Below are positions 44,870-57,862 of a stretch of 64,000 nt of DNA, piece by piece (position 1 is the stretch's first letter; each line of letters starts with the position of its first letter). The DNA comes from Glebionis coronaria. Taxonomy: Eukaryota > Streptophyta > Magnoliopsida > Asterales > Asteraceae. Location of the stretch: contig CM046876.1 of assembly GCA_025667525.1 (NCBI GenBank), positions 21,663,224 through 21,727,223 on the forward strand. The letters are read 5' to 3'. The position numbers and the translations under genes are program-made. A model generated the notes under the pieces. That model made no database searches. It was not told the origin of the DNA and saw only the letters and a list, made by a program, of their open reading frames with translations.

Positions 44870-47544
44870 ATGCGTACTAGATCTTCGTCTTATTCTGAGC
44901 CCGAGACTCTTGAAGACTTAATATGGCTGGTGTGCACAACAATAATAATCCACCTCAGCCCAACATGAATAATCACAACCATGAACCTCAACCGGACAAT
45001 TGACCAATGATCGAACTTTTGCAATCGCAAGTAGAGGGCAACACCGATGCTATTGTTATACCCGATATTGGAGCCAACAACTTCGAACTCAAATCCGGTT
45101 TCATTCAAATGGTCTCTGCTCAACCATTCTTGGGGCGTACACTTGACGATCCTCACGACCATATCAAAATATTCCTTCAACTCACTAATACGGTCAAGTA
45201 TAATGGGGTTTCACAAGAGGTAATTCGCTTGCAACTTTTTCCTTTCTCCTTAGAGGGACAAGCCCGGTATTGGCTTGATAAGGAACCGCCACAAAGTATT
45301 CTTACGTGGTTGGATTTAGAGACCAAATTCATCAACTACTTCTTCCTACCATCACGTACTACCACTTTGCGGAATGAAATCATTAACTTTGAACAAAAGT
45401 ACGGTGAGACATTTAGTGAATCTTGGGACCGTTTCAAGGAAATTTTAAGAAAGTGTCCTCAACATGGTTTCACAAAAGTACATCAAATTAATACTTTTTA
45501 CAATGGTTTAAGCATGAATGACCAAGATTCACTAAATAGTGCCTCGGGGGGTAATATTTTGGTTAAGTCTTCTAATGCCGCATGGGATATTATTGAGAAT
45601 ATGTCTAGAGTGCAAACTAAAAGTGTTCGGACTAATGTGGCTAGTGCTAGCACTAATGAGAGCGACAAGAGAATTGATATGCTTACTTCGCTTGTTGAAA
45701 CACTTGCTCTCCAAACCACTAACAACACCAAAGCTATCAATGCACAAGTTAATGCTATGAGTCAGTCATATGAAATATGTGGGGGATCTCATTCATACAC
45801 CGATTGTCCTTCGACTCATGACAATCTGGAAAATGTGTATGCCGCCAACGTTAAATTTGCTACCGGAGCCTATCAAGCACGTCCTCAAGGTGACCGCAAT
45901 TTACTCAGTTATCGCTCAAACAACTTCCTTTCACCACCCGGTTTTCCACCTCAAAACCCAAACAACCTCAATCGCAATAATCAAAATCAACCTCGAGCTC
46001 TAAATCCATATCAAACCCAAAGAAACTCATATCCACCTCAAAGAAAAAATCAGGTTCACCAACCACCCGCTTATCAACCACCTGCCTACCATGCTCTTCC
46101 TCCCACCCAACCCACCACCTTTAATCAAGAGGTTGACACTTACATGAGGACTAATGATGTGATAGTGCAAAATCTTCAGCGGGAAATGGCCAACTTGAAA
46201 GCAGATATGGTGAAACAAGGGAATGATCTTCGAGCTGATATGCGAAACTCTTTGAGCAGTCAAACGCATGACTTAAGGAACATGATGGCTAGTTTCTTCC
46301 CAAGTAATCAAGCCTCTGGTTCGGGTTCTCTTCCGAGTAACACCCTTGATAATCCAAGAGGGGAGATGAAAGCAATCACCACTCGAAGTGGGAAAGGTTT
46401 AAAGGAACCCGAGCTTCCTACACCTACTCTGGTGATTGTGACAAAGGAAAACGAGTCCCCTTCTCCAATTCCTCCAACTTCTGTTTCACCAATTCCACCA
46501 CCTTTTATTCCCACCCCTCCACCACCCAAGGATGTGAGTGAGAATTCCATTCCAAAGCCTTCATCTCAACCCAATATACCTTATCCCTCAAGGTTGAGGA
46601 AAGAGAAACTAAAAAGCAAGGATGATATGCAAGTTTCAAACTTTCTTAAAATGTTTAAACAATTGAATTTCAACATCTCCTTTGTAGAGGCTCTCGCTCA
46701 CATGCCAAAATATGCGAAGATGTTTAAAGATCTTCTTAGTGACAAGGAGAAGCTTCTTGAAATCGCTCAGACCCAACTTAATGAGAATTGCTCCGCAGTG
46801 CTCTTAAGGAAATTACCCACCAAACTTGGTGATCCGGGTCGTTTTATCATTCCTTGCAACTTCCCCGGGGTAGAGAATTGTATGTCCCTAGCCGATCTAG
46901 GTGCTAGTATAAAATCAATGCCATTAAGTGTTTGGAAACTATTATCTCTACCCGAGCTAGTCCCCACCAAAATGACTTTGGAATTAGCTAACCGTACGGT
47001 TGCTTATCCAGTGGGGATAGCCGAAGATGTCTTCGTCGGTGTAGACAAATTCACCTTTCCGGCGGATTTTGTTGTCGTTGACTACGAGATGGATCCCCGC
47101 GTTCCATTAATCGTTGGACGTCCATTTTTGAGGACCGGTCGCACTCTCATTGATGTAGCCGCGGGCGAATTAATCATGAGAGTTGGTGACGATAAAATCG
47201 TCTTCAACATGGGTAAACTTTCTAAGCAGCCTTTTGAAAATGAGAGTGTTAATTTCATTGACGTTCTTGATGAGGCTTGTGAAGAAAATTTCAAAAACGC
47301 TTGTACAAGTGGTTACTCTTCTCTACCCATGGTTGAGACCGTTGCCTCAATTGCTCCATCACTAACTCAATTTGGAGAAAGTGACTTCCTTAATTTGAAG
47401 CAACTTTGGGAGATGTGGACTTACAATATGACGATTCTCCCTCCAATTGGGATGAAGACATTCGTACCATTGAGAAACTTCTCAATGAGGACCATATTTC
47501 TCCACCATCTCCTAAGGAAATCTCTATCGATGATCCGAATTTAA
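44870..47544 (+). pseudogene. gag: Athila-2 gag and protease
   Basis: The first codons MRTRSSSYSEPET (44870) are followed by a one-base frameshift near 44920 and a TGA at 45001-45003. A single open frame then runs from 45007 to 47544 (845 codons). Capsid blocks: QLFPFSLEGQARYWLDKEP, FESWDRFKEILRKCP-like and INTFYNGLS. A zinc-finger-like CGGSHSYTDC is at about 45780. A long proline- and asparagine-rich linker leads to NIPYPSRLRKEKLKSKDDMQ. The protease has LADLGAS (46893), FVVVDYEMDPRVPLI and GRPFLRTGR. The last 50 residues are out of frame compared with the expected acidic linker to RT (frameshift near 47405). Confidence 0.88.
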
Positions 47545-50460
47545 CTAAGCCTTCCATTGAAAATCCTCCGGATTAAGAGCTTAAGGACCTACAGTCTCAT
47601 CTCGAGTATGTTTTCCTTGAAGACAATAACAAGTTACCCGTCATCATCGCTAAGGACTTGAAAGAGGAATAAAAATCTCGACTTATCGATGTGCTGAAGA
47701 ATCATAAGATAGCGATTGCTTGGAAAATCTCCAATATTCGTGGAATTGATCCTCACTTTTGCACACATAAAATTCTCATGGAGGACGATTTTAAACCCAC
47801 TATTCAAAGCCAAAGAGGGTGAATCCCAAGATCCATGACGTTATCAAAAAAGAGGTTATCAAACTTCTTGATGCGGGAATGATCTACCCTATCTCGGATT
47901 CACCTTGGGTTAGTCCGGTCCATTGTGTGCCTAAGAAAGGCAGAATCACCGTTGTGCCCAATCAAAACAACGAGTTGATTCCTACTCGTCTCGTTACAGG
48001 GTGGAGAGTTTGTATAGACTATCGCAAACTCAATGATGCTACGAGAAAGGATCATTTTCCACTTCCTTTCATGGAACAAATGCTTGAACGTCTAGCGGGT
48101 AATGAATATTATTGCTTCTTAGACGGTTTCTTCGGGTATTTTCAAATTCTCATCGATCCTAAAGACCAAGAGAAAACCACATTCACTTGTCCTTATGCAA
48201 CATTTGCCTACAAAAGAATGCCTTTCGGCTTATGCAATGCTCCTGGGACTTTCCAAAGGTGTATGATGGCTATCTTCCATGACATGGTTGAAGAAACTAT
48301 GGAAGTCTTCATGGATGATTTCTTGGTCTATGGTGATTCTTTCTCTACCCGCCTTGCCAATTTGGAACGCATGCTGAAGCGGTGTGAAGACACTCGGCTT
48401 GTTCTAAATTGGGAAAAATGTCATTTCATGGTAAACGAAGGCATTGTGCTTGGACATAAAATCTAAAAAGCCGGTCTTGAAGTGGACTGTGCTAAAGTTG
48501 ATGTCATAGCCAAATTACCTCCACATTCAACCGTGAATGGTGTGAGAAGTTTCCTTGGTCATGCGGGCTTCTATCGTCGATTCATTCAAGATTTTTCTAA
48601 AATCGCTCGCCCGATGATCCGCCTCTTGGAAAAAGATACTCCCTTGATCTTTTCTATAGAGTGTCTTGAATCCTTCAATATTCTTAAGGACAAGCTAACT
48701 AAGGCACCGGTCTTGGTTACCCCTAATTGGGAGCTACCTTTTGAATTGATGTGGTGATGCTAGCGACTTTGCTATTGGGGCAGTTTTGGGCCAAAGAGTG
48801 AACAAACACTTCCAACCAATCCATTATGCTAGCAAGACAATGACGGGGGCTCAATTGCATTATACGACAACCGAAAAAGAGCTTTTAGCTGTTGTCTATG
48901 CCTTTGAAAAATTTCGCCCCTATCTTGTTTTATCCACCACCATCGTATACACGGACCACTCCGCGTTGAAGTACTTGTTGACAAAGCAATATTCTAAGCC
49001 AAGACTTCTTCGTTGGGTTTTGCTCCTTCAAGAATTTAAAATTGAAATTCGTGACAAAAAGGGAGCCGAAAACCTAGCCACGGATCATCTAAGTAGACTT
49101 GAGGATCCTTATCAGGGGGATCATCTGAATCAAGAGATCAACGACTCTTTTCCCCTTGAGGCCTTAATGTCTATCAATTCCAATATTGATGACACCCTGT
49201 GGTTTGCGGACATTGCAAACTACTTAGCGGGTGGTATTCTTATCAACGGGTTAACATCCCAACAAAAGAAGAAGTTCTTTAAAGATGTTAAGACTTACTT
49301 TTGGGATGACCCTTAACTCTTCAAACAATGTGCTGATCTGATTATTGTCGGTGTGTTGATGGACCCGCGGCTTTAGACATTCTCGAAGCTTGCCACAAAG
49401 GACCCACCAGTGGTCACTTTGGTCCCAACTACACCGCGAAAAAAGTGTTTGATTCGGGATTTTATTGGCCCATCATTTATCGTGACGCTCACGAAATGGT
49501 TAAAAAATGTGATGCTTGCCAAAGACAAGGCAAAATCACACATAAAGATGAGATGCCTCAAACTTTCATACAAGAATGTGAAATCTTTGACGTATGGGGC
49601 ATCGACTTTATTGGGCCATTTCCATCTTCTAAAGGGAACAAATACATCCTCGTAGCCATTGACTATGTTTCAAAATGGGTTGAAGCAAAAGCCTTACCCA
49701 CTAACGATGCGAGGGTGGTTGTGAACTTTTTGAAGCAGTTATTCGCAAGATTCGGTGTGCCTCGTGCTATAATTAGCGATCGCGGGACTCATTTCTGCAA
49801 TGATCAATTTGCTCGAGTCATGGCTAAGTACGGTGTCAATCACCGACTTTCCACCGCGTATCATCCACAAACAAATGGCCAAGCCGAGGTGTACAACCGT
49901 GGACTTAAACGAATCTTGGAAAGAACCGTGGGAGAACATCATGCCGCATGGGCCGATAAACTTGATGATGCTTTGTGGGCTTTCCGTACCGCATATAAGA
50001 CACCAATTGGTTGTACTCCATATCATCTCGTGTACGGAAAGGCATGCCACCTCCCCATTGAGTTGGAGCACAAGGCTTATTGGGCCTTGAAATGGGCTAA
50101 CTTTGATATTAACAAAGCCGGTGCTCTTCGAAAACTCCAACTCAATGAGCTTAATGAACTCAGGAATGAAGCTTATGAAAATTCTTTGATCTATAAGGAA
50201 GAGACTAAGCTCATTTATGATTCCAAGTTGGAGATCAAGTTTTACTCTTTAACTCTCGATCGAAAATCTTTTCTAGAAAACTTAAATCTCGTTGGTCTGG
50301 CCCATTCACTGTTGCTCAATTTTTTCCATATGGTACTCTTGAGTTAGCACAACCAAATGGGCCCAATTTCAAGGTGAATAGCCACCGAGTTAAGTTGTAC
50401 TTTGGTGAGGACATCTCTCATGAGATGATTCCATACCTCACCACGTTTCCCTTGAATTAG
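47545..50460 (+). pseudogene. pol: Athila-2 pol: RT, RNase H, integrase
   Basis: RT (47819-48466) has SPWVSPVHCVPKKG, RVCIDYRKLNDATRKDHF, the catalytic FLDGFFGY and FMDDFLVYG. After a stop at 48464, GFYRRFIQDFSKIARP continues. RNase H (48786-49316) has [18 protein letters not shown] and [11 protein letters not shown]. Integrase (49445-50347) has [26 protein letters not shown] and [13 protein letters not shown] frameshift near 50290 precedes the C-terminal [11 protein letters not shown] and FKVNSHRVKLYF, which end at a stop at 50458-50460. Other breaks lie near 47575, 48757 and 49316. Confidence 0.9.
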
Positions 50461-52385
50461 TTCTGGGTCGAGCCAGGCTCGTGACTCGGTTAACAAAAAC
50501 AAGCGCTTCTCGGGAGGCAACCCGTTGATCTATCCTTTACCATTTTCATAATAAGTGTAGGGGGGAACCCCGTATGTGTTTGTTATCTCGTTTCTTATAA
50601 TGTGAAGGGATTAAAGCTTCAAAGATCCATTCTCGATGACTTTTGACGAACCGTGATCCCGTGTACCCGTCTTCCTGGTTCTATCCTAAACTGTCGTGAT
50701 TCAATATTTCATATCTTATATGTTCACATTGAAATCACTCTAGTTGTCCTTCCCTTAGCAACATTTAAACAACGTGCACAGTGTCCTAAGTGTACAGAAG
50801 TTTACTCCCATATGCTTAAACATTGAGGACAATGTTTATCTCAAGTGTAGGGGGACTTCAATCGAAGTAAGTGGGCTTTTCCATTAATTTGTCCTCGTTT
50901 TAACAAGTAAATTGATTTTTGGCATTTTTCAAAATTTTTAATCTATTTTGGCCTAATAGTTTAGTAGTATTTTCTTTTGTTATCGTTATTTTCTCACATT
51001 TCTAGAATAAAGTTTAATATAATTGTTTTAATGAGTTTAGATATCTTTGATATATTAGGCCCGTCGTAAATATTTTGACTCAACCCGAGTTTACTTATCC
51101 AAGTTTACTCTAGCTAGTATCCTTAACCATGTAGACCTTAGTTGGTTTATTAGGCTAAGCATCCACGAGTCTCATTCTTTGAGATTTTAAATTGTGGAAA
51201 ACGAGAAATGATAGAGTCAATTATAAGTTTGGTATTCTTTCATTAATTTATGTGAGTTAATTATGAGCTTTTTCTCCCATCACTTGTAAATATTTAATTG
51301 CAATAAGTAAGGTCGTACGATTTAAAAAGTTACTTAGCTTCTAGCCCAAGATCGTTTAAAAGTTGCTCGGTATTAAGTAGAGTTCATAGCCAAGGCATAA
51401 CTTATTGAATCAGGATGCGAAGATTGGTCTATCCAAAAAGGTCCTAACAAGGCATGAGGATATTCGAGTCCAAAAAGGCCCTCACAAGGCATGAGGATTC
51501 ACTTTCTTGCTAAAGATCCTAAGATGATGTGAAGATCATTAATCCAAATCAATATGAAGGATCAAGACGCACGACGAAAAGCAAATACTCCCCTAAAGAT
51601 CATGGAGAAGTCTATCCAAAAAGGCCCTTGCAAGGCATGAGGATAAATAGATCCACGTCCGAAAAGGAGGCGGATCGTTGTGTATCAAAGTCCTAAATAA
51701 AGACAAGGATAAATGAAGAAGTCGTGGTCAAAGTTTAAAGCATCTCTCACTCCTATTGAAGATGTATACCAAAATGAAGAGAAGACCATAATTTCAAGAA
51801 CGTCTCTCAAGATTTGAAGTTTGAAGTACGTGTCAAATATCGGTCCGAGAAAGGTCTCAAATCGCGAAATGACTTATGCCAAGATATGAACTTTATGGGG
51901 TCCCGAGAAGCAGTTTTAAAAGATTTTGTCTTTTAGCTAACTATTAATTAAATCGTCCCACTTTATTTTCAACCTTAATAAATTATCGAAATAAGTCAAA
52001 AATTCATCCTCGTGATCATTCAAGACAAAAATAAAATATAAGAGTTACACCTAGGAATAAGGGAGTCTAAGTGATTAATTGAACCGCATGAATGAGTATT
52101 AGTTACGCTAACTTGTAATAACAATGATCTCGTTACTAAGCTTAGTTTGGGGAACGTGAAACTTGAGGGTGATAACCATTCATGACACCAAAGCCCTAAT
52201 GTAAGTCTTCGATCTCTTTACTTGTTTTCTTCCTTTGAATAATTCGTTATTTTCTATCCCTTTAAGTTTCCTTAATATCTTGTGTTTAATTAGGACCAAT
52301 GTGGATTGATTATGATGAAAATGTAAATCTGCTTTGAAACTATTACATTGCATGAGGACATTGCAATGGTCAAGTGTAGGGGATT
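50461..52385 (+). other. Athila-2 non-coding 3' region
   Basis: 1.9 kb with no credible ORF. Polypurine-like AAGTGTAGGGG tracts occur at 50553-50567, 50843-50858 and 52373-52385; the last borders the 3' LTR. Three copies of a unit CCAAAAAGGYCCT..CAAGGCATGAGG are at 51432, 51470 and 51613. Large parts align with 7299-9350 of Athila-1, so the region is conserved between two elements despite being non-coding. Confidence 0.8.
51432..51643 (+). repeat. Three copies of a 29-bp unit
   Basis: CCAAAAAGG followed by CCT, CAAGGCATGAGGAT, at 51432-51461, 51470-51498 and 51613-51643. Related but decayed copies are on the minus strand of Athila-1 near 8000-8160. Confidence 0.75.
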
Positions 52386-52506
52386 TAATAAGTGTGAAAA
52401 CACTTATCCTTTTACCACTTATTTCCAATAATAACAAGACCAAAACGTGTATTTTATGTCGTAAAAGTCGGAATTATGCGTGGTTTGTGTTTTTATTGTG
52501 TTTCAG

Positions 52507-52854
52507 GATAAAAATATGAAAAAGGGAGAAAACACGGGCTTTCACGGGCTTTTATCGAAGAAAAAGACAAAAGACGAAGTCAAAAGATCAAGAGTGTATA
52601 AAGAACGAAAGTCCAAGGCCTATTCTGAAGATTTATCGAAGAAAAAGTCTAAAGACGGAAGTTTAATGAAGTCGAAGTACTCAAGTCTAATTATAGAAGA
52701 AAATTATAAGACGAGTTTAATTTATATCGACAAATCCCGAGACGACGTCGAGAAAGACAAAGAATTTAAGTCGAGTCGAGACGAGAAGAAAGAAAGAAGG
52801 AAGCAACACATGCACTCTCCACCTCCTATATATACCCTCCTAATATGTCATTAG
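52507..52854 (+). other. Lysine-rich U3 frame (Athila-2 3' LTR)
   Basis: Opens after TTTCAG (AG 52505-52506; the 5' LTR has TTTTAG). ATG at 52516. Same beginning as the 5' LTR copy. The tail differs because of a one-base change near 52705 and it extends past the TATA box. This is the copy that a transcript starting in the 5' LTR would carry near its 3' end. Confidence 0.4.
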
Positions 52855-53397
52855 GAGGGTGTTAGTTGTTAGTTAGTTATTAGTTAATTTTTAGTTTTTA
52901 TTAAGTGTGTTTTTATTTTCACTCTAGTTTTTCTTTCAAGATTATTAAATCTTTACTTTAATCTTGTAATCTTTGATATTGATTTTTAACATAATCAAGC
53001 TTTTTATAAATTCTCATTCTACCTTTCTTAATCTTCTTAATCTTCTTAATCTTGATAATCATGTAGTTTTATTTTAATTTTGTTGATGATTTGATTGTGT
53101 AGCTTATTTGATTGTGTTTATTGAATTGGTAATTTTAAAAGTTTTAGATTAAAAGTGCTTATTTTCTTAATTTTTACGATTAATAGTTCTTAAAAATAAG
53201 TTGATGTTAATAAGTTTAAGTTTTTATAAAAGGTGCTTTTTGATTTCTAGCTTATTTAGTGTTTTAAAAGTTTTTAAATTCTAGCTTATTTACTTTTTCT
53301 TAAAATCCTATTGGTTAAGTTTTTGGTAAAATGCTTATTGGTTTTTAGCTTATTTTCTTAAGTTTTCTTGTTAAGGAATAATTTTTCCAAAACCCTT

Positions 53398-53955
53398 TTA
53401 TTCAGGATAAGCTCTCGGATTATACATTCTGAATAGTCACCACTTAATTATTCCGGATAAGCCGCATCTCCGTTATTCCGAATAGCTGCAGCTTCAAACA
53501 TTCCGGATAAGCCTTCAATATTCATTCCGGATAAGTCTACATTTCAAGTATTCCGGATAAGTCTACATTTCAAGTATTCCGAATAGTCACCTTAAGAGTA
53601 TTCCAGATAAGCACACGAAACAAGGATTCCGGATAATCTGCTTAAGTATTATTCCGGATAAGAGATCCAACCAATTCCGGATAAGGAAACCTCCTCAGAT
53701 TCCGGATAAGCCACTTTATTTGTATTCTGGATAAGATGCAAAACATTTATTCGGTATAAGCTGGCGAAGAAGGATTGCGGATAAGCTCCATAACACCTCT
53801 TTCCGGATAAGTATCCGGAACATATTCCGGATAAGCCTTCGAAGTCCTTTTTACGGATAAGCACCCCAAGAACTCATTCCAGATAAGCATCATTTCTTCA
53901 TTCCGGATAAGCCCAGGAAGTTAATATTCCGGATAAACATTATTCCGGATAAGGG
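53398..53955 (+). repeat. TTCCGGATAAG array (Athila-2 3' LTR)
   Basis: Same order of units and linkers as 43738-44305, with single-base differences in several units. Confidence 0.92.
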
Positions 53956-54292
53956 TTGGTTATTTCCAGTTTTTAATTTAAACATTATTTTTCCCGCCTT
54001 TTTACTAGCTTTATTCTAACTTGTCTTGGTTTGGTTTAAATTTTAAAGTTTACATTTTTATAAGTTTTCATCTCTTACTCTTAAATTTTTAAAGTCTTTA
54101 TTTTTAGTCAAAATATTTTCAAGTTCTCATTTTTACTTAATTACTCAACGACATTTTCACTTTTAGCTTAAAATAGATAATCAAACTCTTTCTTATTTTT
54201 CCACCAAGAACGACTGAGTCGCACTAATTACTTGTAATCAATTCGAAAAGACTGGAACAACGAACATTCATACGAGGCAAAACCTTGTATCA

Positions 54293-54297
54293 AGGAG
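54293..54297. repeat. Target-site duplication of Athila-2 (right)
   Basis: AGGAG, identical to 42743-42747. Confidence 0.9.
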
Positions 54298-54788
54298 GCA
54301 AGCATCACAAGAAGGCAAAGATTGCACGTGAAGGTGATCTTCACCACATGACAAGTCAAAGGTCAAACGAACATGCTCTAAGCCAAAGCATAATGATTAT
54401 CAACACATATTCACAACAATGAAGAAAAGAAAAAGAAGAAAAGTATGACAACCCATAAGATTTACAAGTGTAGAATGAACTGCTTCTGACACCATAAACT
54501 ATTATAACCACATATTCTTATAATGATGAAAGACATAAGTCTAAGTTATAAAAGAGATATAATAAGTTCAATATTAATAAAAACATCTCAAATGTAACCA
54601 TGATACCCTAAATTCCCTTAGAAACCCTAGAATCCTTTAAATGAGTTGTAAATTCAAGAATGGTAAACCATGAATGGAGAATACTTATTAATAAATCACT
54701 ATGGAACATAAACAAGATATAAAGTATACTCTAAAGACATAATATGTGACAAATCTAACATTTTCAGGTAGTTAAATATTTTCTCGTA
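54298..54788. other. Unassigned AT-rich sequence
   Basis: Continues the DNA left of Athila-2. No ORF or recognisable repeat. Confidence 0.4.
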
Positions 54789-57700
54789 TAATATTTTGAA
54801 ACTTATTTTTATGTTGGTTGACGAACTCACAATTTACGGATTTAAATTTGGGCTTACGTGCATAATTTGGCGTCTTTTACGACTAAACCGGAAACCTTAG
54901 GATTACGTATTTACGTTTTTGAACTCCGTTTTTGATGAGACAATTTTTATTGGATTCGTTTTGTGACGGTGATTCATAATTTATAAAAACGTTTTTCGTA
55001 AAACGACCCGAGGGCACGCAAATCGAGAAAACTAGAATCGAGAAATACCCGTAAACTAGTGAGATGGGACAAAACACTTTGCCCCATCCCACTAGCTTAC
55101 ATGGGACGGCAAGGAGGACACCACCACACTTAGGTGGCACAAGGTTAGCTAAGCTTGCACAAGTGTAAGCTCATGCTTACACTTTAAGCTAAACCTTCCA
55201 CCACTACACAAAACCAACAAATGGTTTTCACTTAACCATTTCTTACATGCAATTCACTCTCAAAACTCTCTCAACCTTCATCTTTGTGCCGTCCCACATC
55301 AAGCCACAAACACCCTCATTGATCTTTTCTAACTACAAACCACATGTTTACTAGTCCTATTAAGGTGTTTCCTTGAAACCTTGATCATTTGGTGGCCATA
55401 TAACCAACTTTGGAGGTGATTTGCTTGTGTCCTAGGGCTGATTTTCCAACATATGATCTTGATATTTGATGGTCTTGGAGATACTTGTTGTGTTCATCAA
55501 GTTCTTGCCTTCCTAAAACAAGAAATCCACTTGGATTGGTAAAGAAAATCATCCTCTACATTTTTCTCTTATTATTTTGTAAAGAACAAATGTATTTTCT
55601 TTCATTTTGTATATGTATATGATGTATATATGATGATAAAAATGTTGTGTGGGGATCAAGTGTTGATAAACATGCTTAAAAATGATGATAACCATAAGAA
55701 ATGAAGCTAAAATCATGTCTAATTAGTTGGCTGTATAAAAACAGTAGATAACTAAATGAAGAACTGATAAAAATGCATGGTTTGATCTATTTACAGTAAA
55801 GTAGATGATGTTATACACATGTGAGAGTTGGCCATGCAATGGAATCAAAATAATGAGTGAGATATGATCAAAACAAGTTAGGTGGTACAATCTGAATAAG
55901 CAGTTTCGTAGGGACTGTTAAGGCAACTTAGACTCAAAATGGGCAGTATCTATAACTAAGTTATATTTAGCACATATTATGAAGAAGTTGTCATCCAAAA
56001 ATGAGCTTCTAAGTCATTGTAGAACTCTAGATATGATAAAAATGGTGAATGTGAAGTTAAAAATCAGATTTTGGAAATAATGTTTATTATTATTATATAA
56101 GCACTCACTTTATAATTTATAAAATGTAAAGTATAAACCCACTAACTTATAAAACTTATTTATATAAATGTATAAAAGGTTAATTAAATGGATAAATTAT
56201 ATAAATGGTGGTAAAAATAATATTTATAAGTAATAAAAACTATAAACTTGATTTTTACGACTTTTTCGGCTATCGCCGTGAAATTAACGTTTTTCATCAA
56301 ATAAAACTTAGACAACCAAACCCGTCTAATGTAAAGTTTATAAAAGATATATACTGATGTATAAGTAACTAAGACAAGTAAAAACCGATAAAACCCGAAC
56401 TATAAGAATTACGGACAATTACGAGCTAACTAAACCTATTAGACTAATAATTAGACTTAATAAGATAAATACTTGTAAAAAGAATTATTTGGGCTTAACC
56501 CAATAGGGCCAACATGAAAAGTATATATATACTGATCATATAACTATATAATGGGTAAAAACAAGTAAAAGAACTTATAAAAGACTTAATGAACTTAAAA
56601 TAGGTAAAATCGGTAAAACTAGTGAACTAGTAAGACGATACTAAAACGTAAACGCTAAAATGAGTAAATGAGGATTTATAAACCCACTTGATCATCATCA
56701 TATGTACAATAATCATATATATGTATATTGTTATTTTGATAAAAGTCATTGGACCGAGTCTAAGACCGATTATTATTTATATAGGTTTCCGTGACCGAAG
56801 CACGCCCGTAGCCGATAATCCGCCTTTCATTAACAACGTGAGTTCATAGCCTCGCACTCTTTTAAATGTTTTATAAAATGATTTGTAAACCCGTGAGGGA
56901 GATAACATGCTAGATTTTTATAAATAGAACACAAGTAGTCCCGATTGTATGCTTAATGAGATGGACCCGAATGATGCTATGACCCTTTATTCGAGACTAA
57001 AAGGATTATTAGTAGTTAGGTTATGTCACTTAAAGTCCCATTAGCATGAATTGTGAACTACCGGGATTTGGTAGACGCTTATGCATTTGATAGTACTATT
57101 TGGGGACGATCACCCCAGTTCGCGCCTTGACGGTTGATCCCCGTCGTACCACATTGATTGGTAAGCGAATTTATGTATGAAAAGATTCCATAGCGTGATT
57201 TTTGTGACGACACGCTAACTTAGATGGGCAAATTGTTTGTCGGGTTCGCGGCCCGCTGTTTTCACAGTAAGGTAACAATGTCATGCGGCTAATAATAATC
57301 CTATACAACCTATAATACAATATAAGACATATATAATAAACGATAACGACGCTATTACGATGAATATATTACCTATCATGGTAATATAGAGACTACGGTC
57401 TCATGGACGGTTTCAGATGTATGCTTGATTTATATATTGCCTGACTAGCAATATGTGGACTTACTTCCGATATTATACTTGTGTTCTGATTTTAAATGAT
57501 TGTAAATGATTGTTTTATATAACGGTTTTCATTAAACTCTATGAATTCACTCGGCATTCGCTGATATGATTTTTGCATGTTTTCTATCTCAGGTGCTTGA
57601 AGGTAATCCGGATGGAGATCGACTCTGATGGCCCACACTTAATATTAAAAATGTTCATTCGATCTGTGTTTTGTAAACTTAATGACCTGTATAATTTGGG

Positions 57701-57862
57701 ACCTGTTGTACACTTTTAAACCTTTTTATCGAATGAATGTTTGTTAAACCTTGTACAATCATTTTTATGTGTTGTCTATGATTGGAGTTATTGTGCTATC
57801 CCGTAACACTCTGAAAGACCCTTCCGCTGTACCGATACGAAAAATGAGAGTGTTACATAATA
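54789..57862 (+). repeat. Probable solo LTR of a chromovirus-like element
   Basis: TAATA occurs at 54789-54793 and 57858-57862. The 3064 bp between ends GAGAGTGTTACA, like the Tekay LTR end. It also shares a similar late segment (CACTCGGCATTCGCTGATATG and CAGGTGCTTGAAGG near 57550-57605, compared with CTTAGCGTATTGCTCAG and CAGGTACTAAAGG near 33207-33262). No coding region, primer site or polypurine tract. The left terminus (TTTTGAAAC) does not start TG, so the boundary is uncertain. Confidence 0.45.

Larger units (their letters stand above)
42748..54292 (+). mobile_element. Athila-2: full-length 11.5-kb Athila-type retrotransposon
   Basis: LTRs of 1895 and 1907 bp, flanked by AGGAG. Internal order: tRNA-Asp-like primer site, leader with acceptor-like site, gag-protease, RT, RNase H, integrase, 1.9-kb non-coding 3' region with repeated polypurine tracts, 3' LTR. 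The PR (LADLGAS) and RT (DGFFGYFQI, FMDDF) blocks are those of Athila-like Ty3 elements. There is no envelope-like ORF. Several frame breaks make this copy non-autonomous now, but the LTRs are very similar, so it is probably young. Confidence 0.93.
52386..54292 (+). repeat. Athila-2 3' LTR (1907 bp)
   Basis: TAATAAGTGTG to CTTGTATCA, nearly identical to the 5' LTR apart from small indels. It contains the TATA box (52827), the lysine-rich frame and the TTCCGGATAAG array (53398-53955). Confidence 0.93.
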
